A DNA stretch of 51,101 nucleotides. It comes from Arsenophonus nasoniae DSM 15247 (GTDB lineage: Bacteria > Pseudomonadota > Gammaproteobacteria > Enterobacterales > Enterobacteriaceae). Position numbers and translations under genes: made by a program. A model generated the notes under the pieces. It ran no database searches. It was not told the DNA's origin and saw nothing but the letters and a program-made list of their open reading frames with translations. How positions within the stretch are numbered: the stretch's first letter is position 1; every line of letters starts with the position of its first letter. Shown here piece by piece: positions 35,351 to 46,141 of this stretch. Location of the stretch: positions 1-51,101 of the forward strand of contig NZ_AUCC01000015.1 in assembly GCF_000429565.1 (NCBI RefSeq), given 5' to 3'.

Positions 35351-36460
35351 ATGATCCGGTTATCTCGTCTTTATATCTATCCCGTTAAATCAATGAAAGG
35401 CATTCGTTTGTCACAGGCTTATGCAGAAAATAGTGGCCTGGTTTTCGATCGCAATTTTATGCTAACCAATGATCAAGGTGGGTTCATTACGGCGCGGCAA
35501 TATCCACAAATGCTGTTATTTAAGCCAATAATACTTGATAATGGTATCCAAATACAGGCACCTGATAATCAAACAGCAACTATTTTATATAAAGATTTTA
35601 TTAATGATCCGTTGCCAACAGAAGTGTGGGGAAATCATTTTACCGCCTTAGCCGCTCCAACAAAGATTAATCAATGGCTGTCGCAATATTTTAATTTTGC
35701 CGTTCAATTAAGATGGTTAGGTAACATACCCAGCCGCCGAATAAAAAGATTTCCAACCATTCCACTCTCATTTGCTGATGGCTATCCTTATCTTCTTATT
35801 AATCAAGCGTCATTTAAAGCAGTTCAACAATTATGCCCTGCTAAAATCAACATAGAACAATTTAGAGGCAATTTGATCATCACAGGTGCAGAGGCTTTCT
35901 CTGAAGATAGCTGGCAAAGGATACAAATTGGTGAGGTTATTTTCGAACTGGTCAAACCTTGTAGCCGCTGCATTTTGACGACCGTTGATATTGATAATGG
36001 CGCACAACATCCAACTGGGGAGCCATTGACCACACTACAAAATTTCCGCACTGACGAGAATGGAGAAATTGATTTTGGCCAAAATGCCATTGCCAAAAAT
36101 AGCGGTCTTATGCGGATTGGTGATGCGGTAAAAATCTTAACTAAAAAACAGCCAAAACAGTATAAGACCGTAAAAAATAGCAAGGCGCTAGTAGTTAATC
36201 CAGAACAGGAAACAACATTATTAATCAATGTTAATGGCACAGAATTTTTAGCTAATAACCAAATGGTTATTTTGGAACAATTGGAAAAACATGGCTTAAA
36301 AATTCCTTATTCATGTCGAGCGGGAATTTGTGGTTGTTGTAAAATGGAACTAATAGAGGGAGAGGTGATCCCATTGACAAAAACAGCAATCAAAGAAGAT
36401 GGAATTATCTTAAGTTGTAGCTGCATTCCGAAAACAAATATTAAATTATTATTAAACTAA
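35351..36460 (+). CDS. ycbX: MOSC and 2Fe-2S domain protein YcbX
   Basis: A 369-residue protein, the same length as E. coli YcbX, a molybdenum-cofactor enzyme that reduces N-hydroxylated bases such as 6-hydroxylaminopurine. The N-terminal MOSC-N barrel (residues 1-~120, LYIYPVKSMKGIRLSQA) is followed by the MOSC domain with its conserved Cys in KPCSRCILTTVDI. The C-terminal 2Fe-2S ferredoxin domain carries CRAGICGCC (Cys322, 327 and 330) and a distal Cys in LSCSCIP (356/358). CysJ is the usual electron donor. AGGAG lies ~6 nt before the ATG. It converges with zapC. Confidence 0.95.
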   Translation: MIRLSRLYIYPVKSMKGIRLSQAYAENSGLVFDRNFMLTNDQGGFITARQYPQMLLFKPIILDNGIQIQAPDNQTATILYKDFINDPLPTEVWGNHFTALAAPTKINQWLSQYFNFAVQLRWLGNIPSRRIKRFPTIPLSFADGYPYLLINQASFKAVQQLCPAKINIEQFRGNLIITGAEAFSEDSWQRIQIGEVIFELVKPCSRCILTTVDIDNGAQHPTGEPLTTLQNFRTDENGEIDFGQNAIAKNSGLMRIGDAVKILTKKQPKQYKTVKNSKALVVNPEQETTLLINVNGTEFLANNQMVILEQLEKHGLKIPYSCRAGICGCCKMELIEGEVIPLTKTAIKEDGIILSCSCIPKTNIKLLLN

Positions 36461-36572
36461 TCCTTATCCATCATTCGTCATCAATGAATGATGGATATTA
36501 CTGTTGGTTAAAAGATGCTTTGCAATTTAGTTATTATATAAACCTTGAATATTGATTAATTCAGGTTATGTT

Positions 36573-37121
36573 TTATGAAACAGCCCTTTCATAGAGTAAA
36601 CTACTAGCTGGTGGTTGATAAATCATTAAACGATTATTCATAATCTTAATCGGGTCACAAAACCGCATTACCCGATCTTTCAATACTAATTTAGGCTCAA
36701 TTAATAAACATAAGCTGGCATATTTTCCTGCTTCTGCCACTAAAAATAACGCTTGCTGTTCGCTATCTTCAATATGAACCTGAACAACATCCCCTAACAC
36801 CAAATCATCGTGGCAATGTACTGGTAAAAAGTACCAACTCCTAGGCATCTGCGGCTTTAAAAAACGAAAAGCAACCAATGCATTTAAAATCAATTCCGCA
36901 CTATGCTCATTAGAAAGTGATAATTTTTGCACCTGTTCTTCAATACAATGATATAACCCCGCATCATCAATATTGAAAATCATTTCGCCATAAGCAGATG
37001 CAACCAACATTTTTGCTGGAAAACAAGAACGGAATAACATTCCATTAGCTAAATCTAACATCATCCTTTCATGTTCATCATCGTAATACCAGCGCCACTG
37101 ATTATTGGGTTTTATTTTCAT
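36573..37121 (-). CDS. zapC: Cell division protein ZapC
   Basis: A 182-residue ZapC, two residues longer than the E. coli protein as I recall it. ZapC binds FtsZ at mid-cell and promotes bundling of its filaments. Typical segments are MKIKPNNQWRWYYDDEHERMMLDLANGMLFRSCFPAKML, YHCIEEQVQKL, LILNALVAFRFLKPQMPRSWYF and the SH3-like end with VVQVHIEDSEQQALFLVAEAG. The gene is downstream of pyrD on the same strand with a 228-bp gap, as in E. coli, and probably has its own promoter. Confidence 0.94.
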   Translation of the reverse strand: MKIKPNNQWRWYYDDEHERMMLDLANGMLFRSCFPAKMLVASAYGEMIFNIDDAGLYHCIEEQVQKLSLSNEHSAELILNALVAFRFLKPQMPRSWYFLPVHCHDDLVLGDVVQVHIEDSEQQALFLVAEAGKYASLCLLIEPKLVLKDRVMRFCDPIKIMNNRLMIYQPPASSLLYERAVS

Positions 37122-37349
37122 TTATTACCCCTCAATCTGATCACTCTATTTATTAACTTAAAATCCATACTAATTAAAATTAAGATAAAAAAGTATTGCT
37201 ATATATAAATAATAGAAATAATAAAAAAAATTTCGAGTTTTTATGTAAAGATATTCAAAGAAGATCCTGAATTTAATAAATTATTAGATTACAAAATAAA
37301 TATTAATGAATAAAAAAAGCTGCCTACTTTTTTATGATCTAAATTAAGA

Positions 37350-38360
37350 TTAAATATAATTAACAATATTTTTAATTAATTTAGGTCCATGATAAATAAA
37401 TCCTGAATAAACTTGTAATAATGATGCTCCTGCTACCAATTTTTCTCTAGCTGCAATCAAAGAATCAATTCCGCCCGCGCCAATGATTGGCAATTGCCCT
37501 TTTAATTCTTTTGCCAATAAACGAACGATTTCAGTACTTTTCAATTGCACAGGACGGCCGCTTAAACCACCCGCTTCCTCTGAATATCTTAATCCTTTGA
37601 CTAAATTCCGATCTAAAGTGGTATTTGTCGCCACAACACCATCAATCTGGTGACGAATTAAACTATCGCTAATTTGGATAATCTCTTCTTCCGTTAAATC
37701 AGGCGCAATTTTTACTACCACAGGAACATACTTTTGCTGTTGTTCTGCTAATAAGTGTTGTTTATTTTTAATTGACTGCAATAAATCATCCAATGCCTCG
37801 CCATATTGTAATAACCTTAAATCTGGCGTATTAGGTGAAGAAATATTGACCGCAATATAACCTGCATAGGAATAAATTTTTTCCATGCAAATTAAATAAT
37901 CCTCTTTACCCTGTTCAATCGGCGTATCTTTATTTTTACCAATGTTAATACCAATAATGCCGTCGTATTTTGCTTTTTTAACATTCTCAACTAAATTATC
38001 CACACCTAGATTATTAAAACCCATGCGATTGATTAGGCCCTCAGCTTCAACCAAGCGAAATAGCCGAGGTTTCTCATTACCTGGCTGTGGGCGAGGTGTG
38101 ACCGTTCCTATCTCGACGAAACCAAATCCCATCGCACCAAAAGCATCTATACATTCACCATCTTTATCAAGACCGGCCGCTAATCCCAATGGATTCTTAA
38201 ATGTTAGTCCCATGCAAGTCGTTGGTTTAAAATTGACCGACTGCCGGATCATAAACTGGAGCGGTGAGTGCATGATGTATTTAAGCTGCCGGAAGGTAAT
38301 TTCATGGGCTTGTTCTGGATTTAAACGAAATAACGCCTTGCGGATAAGGGAATAAAACAT
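37350..38360 (-). CDS. pyrD: Dihydroorotate dehydrogenase (quinone)
   Basis: A 336-residue class 2 enzyme, identical in length to E. coli PyrD. It oxidises dihydroorotate to orotate at the membrane and passes electrons via FMN to the quinone pool, step four of pyrimidine synthesis. The N-terminal amphipathic helices that reach the quinone pool are present ([29 protein letters not shown]). The barrel holds [24 protein letters not shown], the GINIGKN loop, the catalytic Ser in [19 protein letters not shown], and the FMN-phosphate loop [27 protein letters not shown]. It appears fully functional. Confidence 0.98.
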   Translation of the reverse strand: MFYSLIRKALFRLNPEQAHEITFRQLKYIMHSPLQFMIRQSVNFKPTTCMGLTFKNPLGLAAGLDKDGECIDAFGAMGFGFVEIGTVTPRPQPGNEKPRLFRLVEAEGLINRMGFNNLGVDNLVENVKKAKYDGIIGINIGKNKDTPIEQGKEDYLICMEKIYSYAGYIAVNISSPNTPDLRLLQYGEALDDLLQSIKNKQHLLAEQQQKYVPVVVKIAPDLTEEEIIQISDSLIRHQIDGVVATNTTLDRNLVKGLRYSEEAGGLSGRPVQLKSTEIVRLLAKELKGQLPIIGAGGIDSLIAAREKLVAGASLLQVYSGFIYHGPKLIKNIVNYI

Positions 38361-38664
38361 TAGCTGTACCTTATTTTGATAGATAATGTAAATTATTTAG
38401 TCGTAGAAACCATTTGCCGCTTTTTACTCTATAAAACAGTCTACTGCTAAATTTATCAGTAAACTCAAATGGTATGTACAGATGATCATGATAATTTAAA
38501 TATGCCTAATATGACACTGCTTTTTGTCATTTAAGTTTTTAAAAATAATAGGTAAAAGCAAATTAATAGATATCCCCCCAGATACTCTTGCAAAAGAAGG
38601 GATATCTTATTTGACTAATCGTTTTGTTTAAGGAAAAGACTAGCAATTTAGTAAAAATAAAATG
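38361..38664. other. Intergenic region between pepN and pyrD with inverted repeat
   Basis: No gene is visible. In E. coli the ssu alkanesulphonate genes occupy this position; nothing of them remains. A perfect 9-bp inverted repeat, AGATATCCC (38568-38576) and GGGATATCT (38599-38607) with a 22-nt spacer, lies ~60 bp after the pepN stop and may end its transcript. Confidence 0.6.
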
Positions 38665-41286
38665 CTATTGGTTTTCCAACGCCTTAGTAATTTTTTCAAA
38701 TAGATCCGCGCTAAGATCGCTTAATCCTTGTAACTGTTTTAACGCTAGATACATCTGATTTTGCCGTGTTTCATCATAGCGCTTTAGACGAATCAATGGT
38801 TCGATTAAACGCGAAGCAACTTGCGGATTACTACTATTTAAAATAGTTAACATTTCCACTAAAAATTGATAGCCAGTACCCTCTGCTGCATGAAACGCCG
38901 AGGGGTTTTGGGCAACAAAAGCCCCTATCAGTGCACGTACTCGATTAGGATTTTCCATGCTAAATGTTGGATGAGTAAGCAAAGAACGTACCGTTGTCAG
39001 AACATTTTTAGCCGGACTGCTAGCTTGCAGCATAAACCATTTATCCATTGTCAAACCATCATGGCGCCAGCGTTGTTCAAACGCTGCCATCAGCTGTTGA
39101 CTACTCGGTAATTGTGCCGCCACAGCAGCAGTTAATGCCGCCATTGTATCCGTCATGTTATTAGCCTGATAATACTGCTCGGATACATATTTATCAGCCT
39201 GTTGCTTATCATGACCAAAAGCCAGATAAAATAAGCATTTATTCCGCAAGGAACGTTTGGCAATATCCCCATGATCGATCCGATACTTGGTGACTTTATT
39301 GGCATGATAAACGGCAATAAATTCATCCGCCATTTCAGTGGCAAATTTTTGGCAAATAAAGTTAATAACAACATGGATCGCTATTGGATCGATGATCTCA
39401 AACCACTCGGCAACTTCATTTTCTGATGGCAAAGTAAATAGTTGCGCTTTTAAAGCCGGATCACAGGCTTCATCAAGTAAAACCGCTCGGAATGCATCAA
39501 TAATAGGCAACGGTAGGATTAAATCTTCCCTTTGCTGTAAGCGTACCACATTGTCTTTAATATAAATTGCTAGTAGTGATTGCACCGCATCCCAACGAGC
39601 AAACTCATTACTAGCATATTGCATCAAGAATGCTAATTGCTCATCGGTATATAAATAATCCAATTTCACCGGTGCGGAAAACTCACGCAATAATGAAGGT
39701 ATTGGCCGCGAATTAACTTGATCAAAAACAAAAGTCTGGTGTGCTTTAACCACGTTAAGCACTGAGTGCACAGCGTGACCATTATGCTGTAAGGGAATAA
39801 CATGACCTTTTGTATCATACAGCTCGATATCTAATGGTATATGCAAAGGTAATTTTTCTGCTTGATCTGCCGTTGGCGCGGTGGTTTGGCTAATATGCAG
39901 TAAATATTGCTGCTTATCCGCTAAATATTCATCTCTGACCGTCACTAAAGGTGTACCCGATTGGCTATACCAACGACGAAATAGCGTCAAATCGATATTA
40001 GAGGCATCTTGCATAGCTTGGACAAAATCATCACAGGTTGCTGCACTACCATCATGACGAGCAGTATAAAGTTTCATACCCGCCTGAAATAGCTCCTCAC
40101 CTAACAGAGTATGCAGCATTCGAATAACTTCCGCCCCTTTTTCATAAACGGTTAAAGTATAGAAGTTATTCATTTCAATCACTTTTTCCGGACGAATAGG
40201 ATGTGCCATTGGACTGGCATCTTCAGCAAATTGTTGCGCGCGCATCAGCCGGACATTTTCAATCCGATTTACTGAACGAGAACCCAAATCCGAACTAAAC
40301 TCTTGATCACGAAAAACCGTTAATCCTTCCTTAAGGCTTAATTGAAACCAGTCACGGCAAGTAATACGATTACCCGTCCAATTATGAAAATATTCATGAC
40401 CGATTACCGCTTCGATATTTAGATAGTCCTTATCCGTTGCCGTTTCTGTTTTTGCTAACACATATTTGGCATTAAAAATATTGAGTCCTTTATTTTCCAT
40501 CGCCCCCATATTAAAGAAATCAACAGCAACAATCATGTAAATATCTAAATCATATTCGTAACCAAAACGTGTCTCATCCCACCGCATGGCATTTTTCAAC
40601 GACACCATTGCCCAGTCGGCACGATCTAGATTACCCTTATCGACAAAAAGGGCTAACGTTACATTACGACCACTTTGGCTAACAAAATTATCATATAGAA
40701 CATCAAAATCACCGGCTACCAGGGCGAAAAGATAGCTTGGCTTAGGGAACGGATCTTGCCATTTTACCCAATGACGGCCATCTTCCTTTTCTCCTTTATC
40801 AATTTGATTGCCATTAGAAAGCAAATAAGGATAACGAGTTTTATCGGCAGTAATAGAGGTTGTAAAACGCGCTAAGACATCTGGCCGATCTAAATAATAG
40901 GTAATATGGCGGAAACCTTCTGCCTCACACTGAGTGCAAAGCACATCAGCTGACACATAAAGCCCCTCTAGCGCGGTATTTTTTAATGGGTTTATTTCAT
41001 TAACGATCTTAAGAACAAAAGTATCAGGCACTGACTCAATAATCAGTTTTCCGGCCTCTTCACGATAGGCGCTCCACGGTTCATCATCAATATGGATCGT
41101 ACGCAAAATCAAGTTTTCACCATCGAGTATCAACCGATTAGCCTGCGAATTTAATCGTTTTACTTGGCTAATAGCGGTAACGATGGTTGTTGCTGGATCA
41201 AGCTCAAAATCCAATTCAATATCTGTAATAGTGTAATCGGGCGCCTGATAATCCTGACGATATTTCTCTTGTCGCTGTTGCGTCAT
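38665..41286 (-). CDS. pepN: Aminopeptidase N
   Basis: An 873-residue M1-family zinc aminopeptidase of about the E. coli PepN length. It is cytoplasmic and the main broad-specificity aminopeptidase that finishes protein turnover. Catalytic features: the substrate-anchoring VDFFNMGAMENKGLNIF (GAMEN motif); zinc site HEYFHNWTGN near residue 300 with the distal Glu in LSLKEGLTVFRDQEFSSD; and the transition-state Tyr in NNFYTLTVYEKGAEVIRML. The N-terminal beta-saddle and C-terminal helical bowl (ending LSADLFEKITKALENQ) are complete. It is divergent from pncB, and AGGT precedes the ATG at a rather long 11 nt. Confidence 0.98.
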   Translation of the reverse strand: MTQQRQEKYRQDYQAPDYTITDIELDFELDPATTIVTAISQVKRLNSQANRLILDGENLILRTIHIDDEPWSAYREEAGKLIIESVPDTFVLKIVNEINPLKNTALEGLYVSADVLCTQCEAEGFRHITYYLDRPDVLARFTTSITADKTRYPYLLSNGNQIDKGEKEDGRHWVKWQDPFPKPSYLFALVAGDFDVLYDNFVSQSGRNVTLALFVDKGNLDRADWAMVSLKNAMRWDETRFGYEYDLDIYMIVAVDFFNMGAMENKGLNIFNAKYVLAKTETATDKDYLNIEAVIGHEYFHNWTGNRITCRDWFQLSLKEGLTVFRDQEFSSDLGSRSVNRIENVRLMRAQQFAEDASPMAHPIRPEKVIEMNNFYTLTVYEKGAEVIRMLHTLLGEELFQAGMKLYTARHDGSAATCDDFVQAMQDASNIDLTLFRRWYSQSGTPLVTVRDEYLADKQQYLLHISQTTAPTADQAEKLPLHIPLDIELYDTKGHVIPLQHNGHAVHSVLNVVKAHQTFVFDQVNSRPIPSLLREFSAPVKLDYLYTDEQLAFLMQYASNEFARWDAVQSLLAIYIKDNVVRLQQREDLILPLPIIDAFRAVLLDEACDPALKAQLFTLPSENEVAEWFEIIDPIAIHVVINFICQKFATEMADEFIAVYHANKVTKYRIDHGDIAKRSLRNKCLFYLAFGHDKQQADKYVSEQYYQANNMTDTMAALTAAVAAQLPSSQQLMAAFEQRWRHDGLTMDKWFMLQASSPAKNVLTTVRSLLTHPTFSMENPNRVRALIGAFVAQNPSAFHAAEGTGYQFLVEMLTILNSSNPQVASRLIEPLIRLKRYDETRQNQMYLALKQLQGLSDLSADLFEKITKALENQ

Positions 41287-41621
41287 AATAAATTTTTACC
41301 TGTATTAATTATTGTTATTTCTCAATGTGGTCAATTATTTGGCAATAATGATATCTTAAAACTTGTTTCTTTTGATCATAAATCATTTACCTGTAATTAA
41401 TATTCAAGCTTGCTAGTCCTGATTAATAGGTTATTTATTGCGGCAAAAAACACTGCCAATATAAAAATAAGTTGATAATATCAAATAGATGATTAGAATT
41501 TTTATAACTACGCCAGAAATATATACAACAGCCTTCACTCTTACTAGCATCAACAGGTATACTCTGGCATATTTTATCTTTAAGTCGAGAGTAATGCTTC
41601 CGCGAGGATAGCTAACGCATT
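41287..41621. other. Divergent intergenic region between pepN and pncB
   Basis: No gene visible. It should hold the promoters of both flanking genes. I looked for a NadR-type palindrome before pncB and did not see a convincing one. Confidence 0.45.
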
Positions 41622-42851
41622 ATGAATTTAGATGCACCACCTATCATTACATCACTACTAGATACTGATGCTTATAAACTGCATATGCAACAAGCCGTTT
41701 TTCATCACTATAACCATGTATCGGTAGTGGCAGAATTTCGTTGCCGTAGTGATGAACGACTTGGTAACTATGCCCAAGCTGTACGCCAACAAATAGATTT
41801 AATGGCGCACGTTGCATTAACGCCAACTGAATACCACTATCTGCGTGGTCTGCCTTTTTTTAAAACTGATTATCTTGATTGGTTAAAGGCGTTTCGCTTC
41901 AATCCCAGGCAGGTTAACGTTTATACCACGCCAGAAAATCAATTAGCACTCAGAATTAGTGGTCCATGGCGTGAAGTCATTCTTTGGGAAGTCCCTCTAT
42001 TAGCCTTAATCAGCGAACTGGTTCACCGCTCCCGTTCGCCCACTGTAACAGCCAAAGATGCCATTGAACAGTTACACAAATTGATTAAGCATTTTTACCA
42101 AGACGCAAAAATGCAAAATATCGATTTAGCAAACTTTAAATTAATGGATTTTGGCACTCGTCGGCGTTTTTCTCGTACGGTGCAATTCGCTATTGTTAAT
42201 GAGCTCAAAAACCATTTCCCTTATTTTACGGGTACAAGTAATTATAAGTTGGCTGAACAACTACAACTTAGACCGGTGGGTACTCAAGCTCATGAGTGGT
42301 TTCAAGCTCATCAGCAAATTAGTGAGGATTTGGCTAATAGCCAACGCGTTGCGCTGCAAAGTTGGCTGGATGAATATCCCGATCAATTAGGTATTGCGCT
42401 AACAGATTGCATTACAATGGATGCTTTCCTGCGTGACTTCGATATTACCTTTGCTAATCGTTATCAAGGATTGCGGCATGACTCAGGCGATCCATTAGAA
42501 TGGGGTGAAAAGGCAATTCGTCATTATAAAAAACTGGCCATCGATCCGATGAGTAAAACACTGGTTTTTTCAGATAACCTTGACCTACAAAAAGCGTTGA
42601 TCCTTTATAAACATTTTTATAAACGTATTAACCTTATTTTTGGTATTGGAACCCGTTTAACCTGCAACATTCCTCAGGTAAAACCGCTTAATATTGTGAT
42701 TAAATTAGTGGAATGTAATGGTAAGCCAGTTGCTAAGTTGTCTGATAGTCCAGGAAAAACGATCTGTGATGACGATGAATTTATTGATCGCTTGAAAAAA
42801 GCCTTTGATATTCCCAATATAACTAAGCGGGTTGATAACAAACCTAACTGA
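41622..42851 (+). CDS. pncB: Nicotinate phosphoribosyltransferase
   Basis: A 409-residue enzyme (E. coli PncB is slightly shorter, about 400). It joins nicotinate to PRPP, with ATP hydrolysis, to form nicotinate mononucleotide in NAD salvage. Conserved parts: [21 protein letters not shown] at the N-terminus, [27 protein letters not shown], the regulatory His in [23 protein letters not shown], and [36 protein letters not shown]. The C-terminal ~10 residues ([14 protein letters not shown]) are extra. The enzyme looks complete, and lone pncB suggests that NAD salvage from nicotinate matters. Confidence 0.97.
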   Translation: MNLDAPPIITSLLDTDAYKLHMQQAVFHHYNHVSVVAEFRCRSDERLGNYAQAVRQQIDLMAHVALTPTEYHYLRGLPFFKTDYLDWLKAFRFNPRQVNVYTTPENQLALRISGPWREVILWEVPLLALISELVHRSRSPTVTAKDAIEQLHKLIKHFYQDAKMQNIDLANFKLMDFGTRRRFSRTVQFAIVNELKNHFPYFTGTSNYKLAEQLQLRPVGTQAHEWFQAHQQISEDLANSQRVALQSWLDEYPDQLGIALTDCITMDAFLRDFDITFANRYQGLRHDSGDPLEWGEKAIRHYKKLAIDPMSKTLVFSDNLDLQKALILYKHFYKRINLIFGIGTRLTCNIPQVKPLNIVIKLVECNGKPVAKLSDSPGKTICDDDEFIDRLKKAFDIPNITKRVDNKPN

Positions 42852-43047
42852 TTATTATGGCAAGCTATTTTGTTGATTGGCGCGTCAAGGTAAATTAAAT
42901 TCTTATTACAAAGGTCTTTTCATCTGGTTATTCCCATTTTAAAATTGCTATTTTTACTTGTTTCCTACGTGTGGACAAGTAACATAAAGCCTTTCCCAAA
43001 CGGGATCAAACAACTTTAAACAACTAAATTGCAAAAGAGAGTATTTT

Positions 43048-44448
43048 ATGAACATAGCGCCTGTAGTCGAAGTACTACAAGGCCGTGTAGCGGTAGGCGA
43101 AGAAGTCACCGTTCGTGGCTGGGTACGTACAAGGAGAGATTCAAAAGCCGGTTTCTCATTCCTCGCTATCTATGACGGTTCCTGCTTTAATCCATTACAG
43201 GCTATTGTAAATAAAGAACTAGATAATTATGAAAACGACGTTTTACACCTGACCACCGGCTGTTCGGTTGAAGTAACCGGCATTGTCAAGCCATCGGAAG
43301 GTCAAGGACAACAATTTGAATTATCTGCTACTCAGGTTGTCGTCGTCGGTATAGTAGAAAACCCGGATAGTTATCCGATGGCTGCCAAGCGTCATAGCGT
43401 TGAATATTTACGCGAAGTGGCACATTTACGTCCGCGCACCAATCTTATCGGCGCCATTGCCCGTGTTCGCAATACGCTAGCCCAAGCGATTCACCGTTTC
43501 TTTCATGAAGAAGGCTACCTTTGGGTCTCAACCCCCATTATCACCGCCTCCGATACCGAAGGTGCCGGTGAGATGTTTCGGGTCTCAACGTTAGATTTAC
43601 AGAATATTCCTCGAACTGAAAAAGGTGATATTAATTTTGATAAAGACTTTTTTGGCCGAGAAGCATTTCTAACCGTATCCGGTCAGCTAAATGGCGAAGC
43701 TTATGCTTGTGCCTTAAGCAAAATTTATACCTTTGGCCCAACGTTTCGGGCAGAAAACTCAAATACCAGCCGCCATTTAGCCGAATTCTGGATGGTTGAA
43801 CCAGAAGTGGCTTTTGCCGATTTGAACGATATCGCGTCGCTGGCCGAGAAAATGTTAAAGTATGTCTTCAAATCGGTTTTGCAAGAACGCCATGATGATT
43901 TAACCTTTTTTGCCGAACGGATTGATAAAGAGGTGATCAGCCGGTTGGAAAAATTTATTGTCTCTGATTTTGCCCAAATCGACTATACCGATGCCATTAA
44001 AGTGCTAGAGCAATCGGGCAAAACCTTTGAAAACCCAGTGGCTTGGGGTATTGATCTCTCTTCGGAACATGAACGTTATTTAGCAGAACAACACTTCAAA
44101 GCCCCCGTGGTGGTTAAAAATTACCCAAAAGATATCAAAGCTTTTTATATGCGTCTGAATGATGATAATAAAACCGTTGCTGCTATGGATGTATTAGCGC
44201 CAAGTATTGGCGAAATTATTGGTGGCTCTCAGCGTGAAGAGCGATTGCATAAACTGGATGCTCGCATGGACGAAATGGGGCTTAACCAACAAGATTATAG
44301 TTGGTATCGCGATCTGCGTCGCTATGGTACCGTACCCCATGCTGGATTTGGTCTTGGATTTGAACGCCTAGTTGCTTATGTCACTGGGGTACAAAATATC
44401 CGTGAAACCATCGCCTTCCCGCGCACTCCACGTAACGCGAGCTTTTAA
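43048..44448 (+). CDS. asnS: Asparaginyl-tRNA synthetase
   Basis: A 466-residue class IIb synthetase, the same length as E. coli AsnS; it charges tRNA-Asn. The N-terminal OB-fold anticodon-binding domain (residues ~1-110, [26 protein letters not shown]) is followed by the catalytic core. The core shows motif 1 region [40 protein letters not shown], motif 2 [22 protein letters not shown], and motif 3 [29 protein letters not shown]. Base composition is higher in GC than the flanking spacers, as expected for a highly expressed core gene. A hairpin terminator follows. Confidence 0.98.
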   Translation: MNIAPVVEVLQGRVAVGEEVTVRGWVRTRRDSKAGFSFLAIYDGSCFNPLQAIVNKELDNYENDVLHLTTGCSVEVTGIVKPSEGQGQQFELSATQVVVVGIVENPDSYPMAAKRHSVEYLREVAHLRPRTNLIGAIARVRNTLAQAIHRFFHEEGYLWVSTPIITASDTEGAGEMFRVSTLDLQNIPRTEKGDINFDKDFFGREAFLTVSGQLNGEAYACALSKIYTFGPTFRAENSNTSRHLAEFWMVEPEVAFADLNDIASLAEKMLKYVFKSVLQERHDDLTFFAERIDKEVISRLEKFIVSDFAQIDYTDAIKVLEQSGKTFENPVAWGIDLSSEHERYLAEQHFKAPVVVKNYPKDIKAFYMRLNDDNKTVAAMDVLAPSIGEIIGGSQREERLHKLDARMDEMGLNQQDYSWYRDLRRYGTVPHAGFGLGFERLVAYVTGVQNIRETIAFPRTPRNASF

Positions 44449-44490
44449 ATATTTAATCTTATAAAACGAATAAATATTTTAATCATAACT

Positions 44491-44517
44491 GGCCAGTATA
44501 CCGCTGGTCTTTTTATT
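44491..44517 (+). terminator. asnS terminator
   Basis: GGCCAG (44491-44496) pairs with CTGGTC (44504-44509) through one G-U pair, loop 7 nt, followed by a TTTTT run. It lies ~40 bp after asnS. Confidence 0.75.
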
Positions 44518-44552
44518 TCTATTTATGATAAATATCAAAAAGTTCCCCTTTA

Positions 44553-44623
44553 TTTACATTTTGAAACATATAATTTCTTTTTGTTACAAATATTGTATTT
44601 TTGTATCATTTTCAGGGTAGATA
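44553..44623 (+). promoter_or_regulatory. ompF-type promoter with three OmpR boxes
   Basis: Three successive 20-bp elements, at about 44553-44572, 44574-44593 and 44596-44615, align in order and spacing with the E. coli ompF OmpR sites F1-F3 (TTTACATTTTGAAACATA; TTTCTTTTTGTTACAAAT; TTTTTGTATCATTTTCA). TAGATA at 44618-44623 is in the place of the -10. The leader that follows (GGCAGTGGCAGGT, then GAGGGTAATAATA before the start) also matches the E. coli ompF 5' leader, target of MicF-type control. Confidence 0.85.
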
Positions 44624-44754
44624 AAAATATTTACCAATGGAACACTGGACGCAGAAACGAGACGACACTAAACTCTTAGAGATAGTTCCCAATGGTTGGG
44701 AATTTATTTTTGGCAGTGGCAGGTCTCCGAATAACACCAATGAGGGTAATAATA

Positions 44755-45894
44755 ATGATGAAGCGCAATATTCTTGCAATAGTTATCCCGGCGTTGATAG
44801 CTGGAGCTGGTACAGCAAACGCAGCTGAAATCTATAACAAAGACGGCAACAAACTGGATCTATACGGTAAAGTTGACGTTCGTCACTTCTTTGGCAAAAG
44901 CAGTGGTGGCGATGAAGGCGATGATTCGCGTGTTCGTCTTGGTATTAAAGGTGATACTCAAATCTCTGATCAGCTGACTGGTTTTGGTCGTTTCGAATGG
45001 GAAACTAAAACCAACAAAAGTGAAGCTGAGAACGAAAACACAAACCGTCTAGCTTATGCCGGTTTGAAAATTGCTGACTTTGGTTCAATAGACTATGGTC
45101 GCAACTACGGTGTTCTGTATGATGTCAACGCTTGGACTGACGTGCTGCCTCTTTATGGTGCAGACTCTATGTCTCAGGCTGACAGCTATCTGACTGGCCG
45201 TAACCGTAACCTGTTAACTTACCGTAGCACTGATTTCTTTGGTCTGGTCGATGGCTTGAACTTCGCCCTACAATACCAAGGCAAAAATACGGAAAGCAAT
45301 AAATCAGATAGCAAAGAGGTTCTGAAAAATAACGGTGATGGCTTCGGTTTGGCTGCTAACTATGATATCGGCTGGGGCGTGGCGCTGGGTGCGGGTTATG
45401 CTAAATCCAATCGTGGCCTGACTGATCAGCAAAAAACTGACAGTGGGGCTGGCGGTAACAGTGCGGAAGGTTGGAACGCCGGTATCAAATATGATGCCAA
45501 CAACCTGTATCTGGCAGCTATGTACGGTGAAACCCGTAATATGACCCGTTTTGGTAGAGGTGTAGATCCTGTTACTGATCTTAGTCTAACTCGCGTCGCT
45601 AACAAAACTGAGAACTTTGAATTGGTTGGTCAGTATCTGTTTGACGAAATTGGTCTGAAACCATCTATTGCCTATGTGCAGTCTAAAGGTAAAGATTTAA
45701 CTGATCCTGCCTACTCGCAGAAGCAAGACTTAGTGAAATACGTTTCTTTAGGTGCTTTCTACTATTTCAACAAAAACCTGACCGCAGTTGTTGATTACAA
45801 AATTAACCTAATCAATGGCAGCAATGGCTTTGCTGATAAATATGGTATTGGCAGAGACAACCTGGTTGGTTTAGGCTTAGTTTACCAGTTCTAA
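44755..45894 (+). CDS. ompF: Outer-membrane porin, OmpF/OmpC type
   Basis: A 379-residue general porin. Signal peptide [23 protein letters not shown], then [23 protein letters not shown], the classical mature start. The barrel ends with ...GLGLVYQF, the BAM-recognition Phe. The constriction-loop L3 region ([28 protein letters not shown]) and the lining Arg residues ([12 protein letters not shown]) are present. In sequence it sits between OmpF and OmpC, but its position between asnS and aspC and its OmpR-box promoter point to ompF. Start at 44755 (MMKRN) follows GAGGGT; earlier in-frame codons lie in the leader. Codon use is more GC-rich than its neighbours, typical of a highly expressed gene. 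Confidence 0.93.
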   Translation: MMKRNILAIVIPALIAGAGTANAAEIYNKDGNKLDLYGKVDVRHFFGKSSGGDEGDDSRVRLGIKGDTQISDQLTGFGRFEWETKTNKSEAENENTNRLAYAGLKIADFGSIDYGRNYGVLYDVNAWTDVLPLYGADSMSQADSYLTGRNRNLLTYRSTDFFGLVDGLNFALQYQGKNTESNKSDSKEVLKNNGDGFGLAANYDIGWGVALGAGYAKSNRGLTDQQKTDSGAGGNSAEGWNAGIKYDANNLYLAAMYGETRNMTRFGRGVDPVTDLSLTRVANKTENFELVGQYLFDEIGLKPSIAYVQSKGKDLTDPAYSQKQDLVKYVSLGAFYYFNKNLTAVVDYKINLINGSNGFADKYGIGRDNLVGLGLVYQF

Positions 45895-45940
45895 TTATCG
45901 CTTAGCGGTGATTTAACAGTAAAAGTGAAAACGTAAATCT

Positions 45941-45970
45941 AAAAAGCAGCGCATAAGCGCTGCTTTTTTT
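45941..45970 (+). terminator. ompF terminator
   Basis: AGCAGCGC (45945-45952) and GCGCTGCT (45957-45964), loop ATAA, flanked by an A run and followed by TTTTTT. A strong Rho-independent terminator ~50 bp after the stop. Confidence 0.92.
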
Positions 45971-46141
45971 AGTAGTTCATGTTAACTGTTAAAATATTGT
46001 TACCTATCAGACAATACCAACCTAAACTAATATCACAAGTTTGCCTTATTTTTATCGCAGAGTGTTGGCAAATCATTTTCATCGCGTTAACCTGAGATCC
46101 CTCGATTACCAAATAACAATTGAGTTACTGGAATTATAAAT

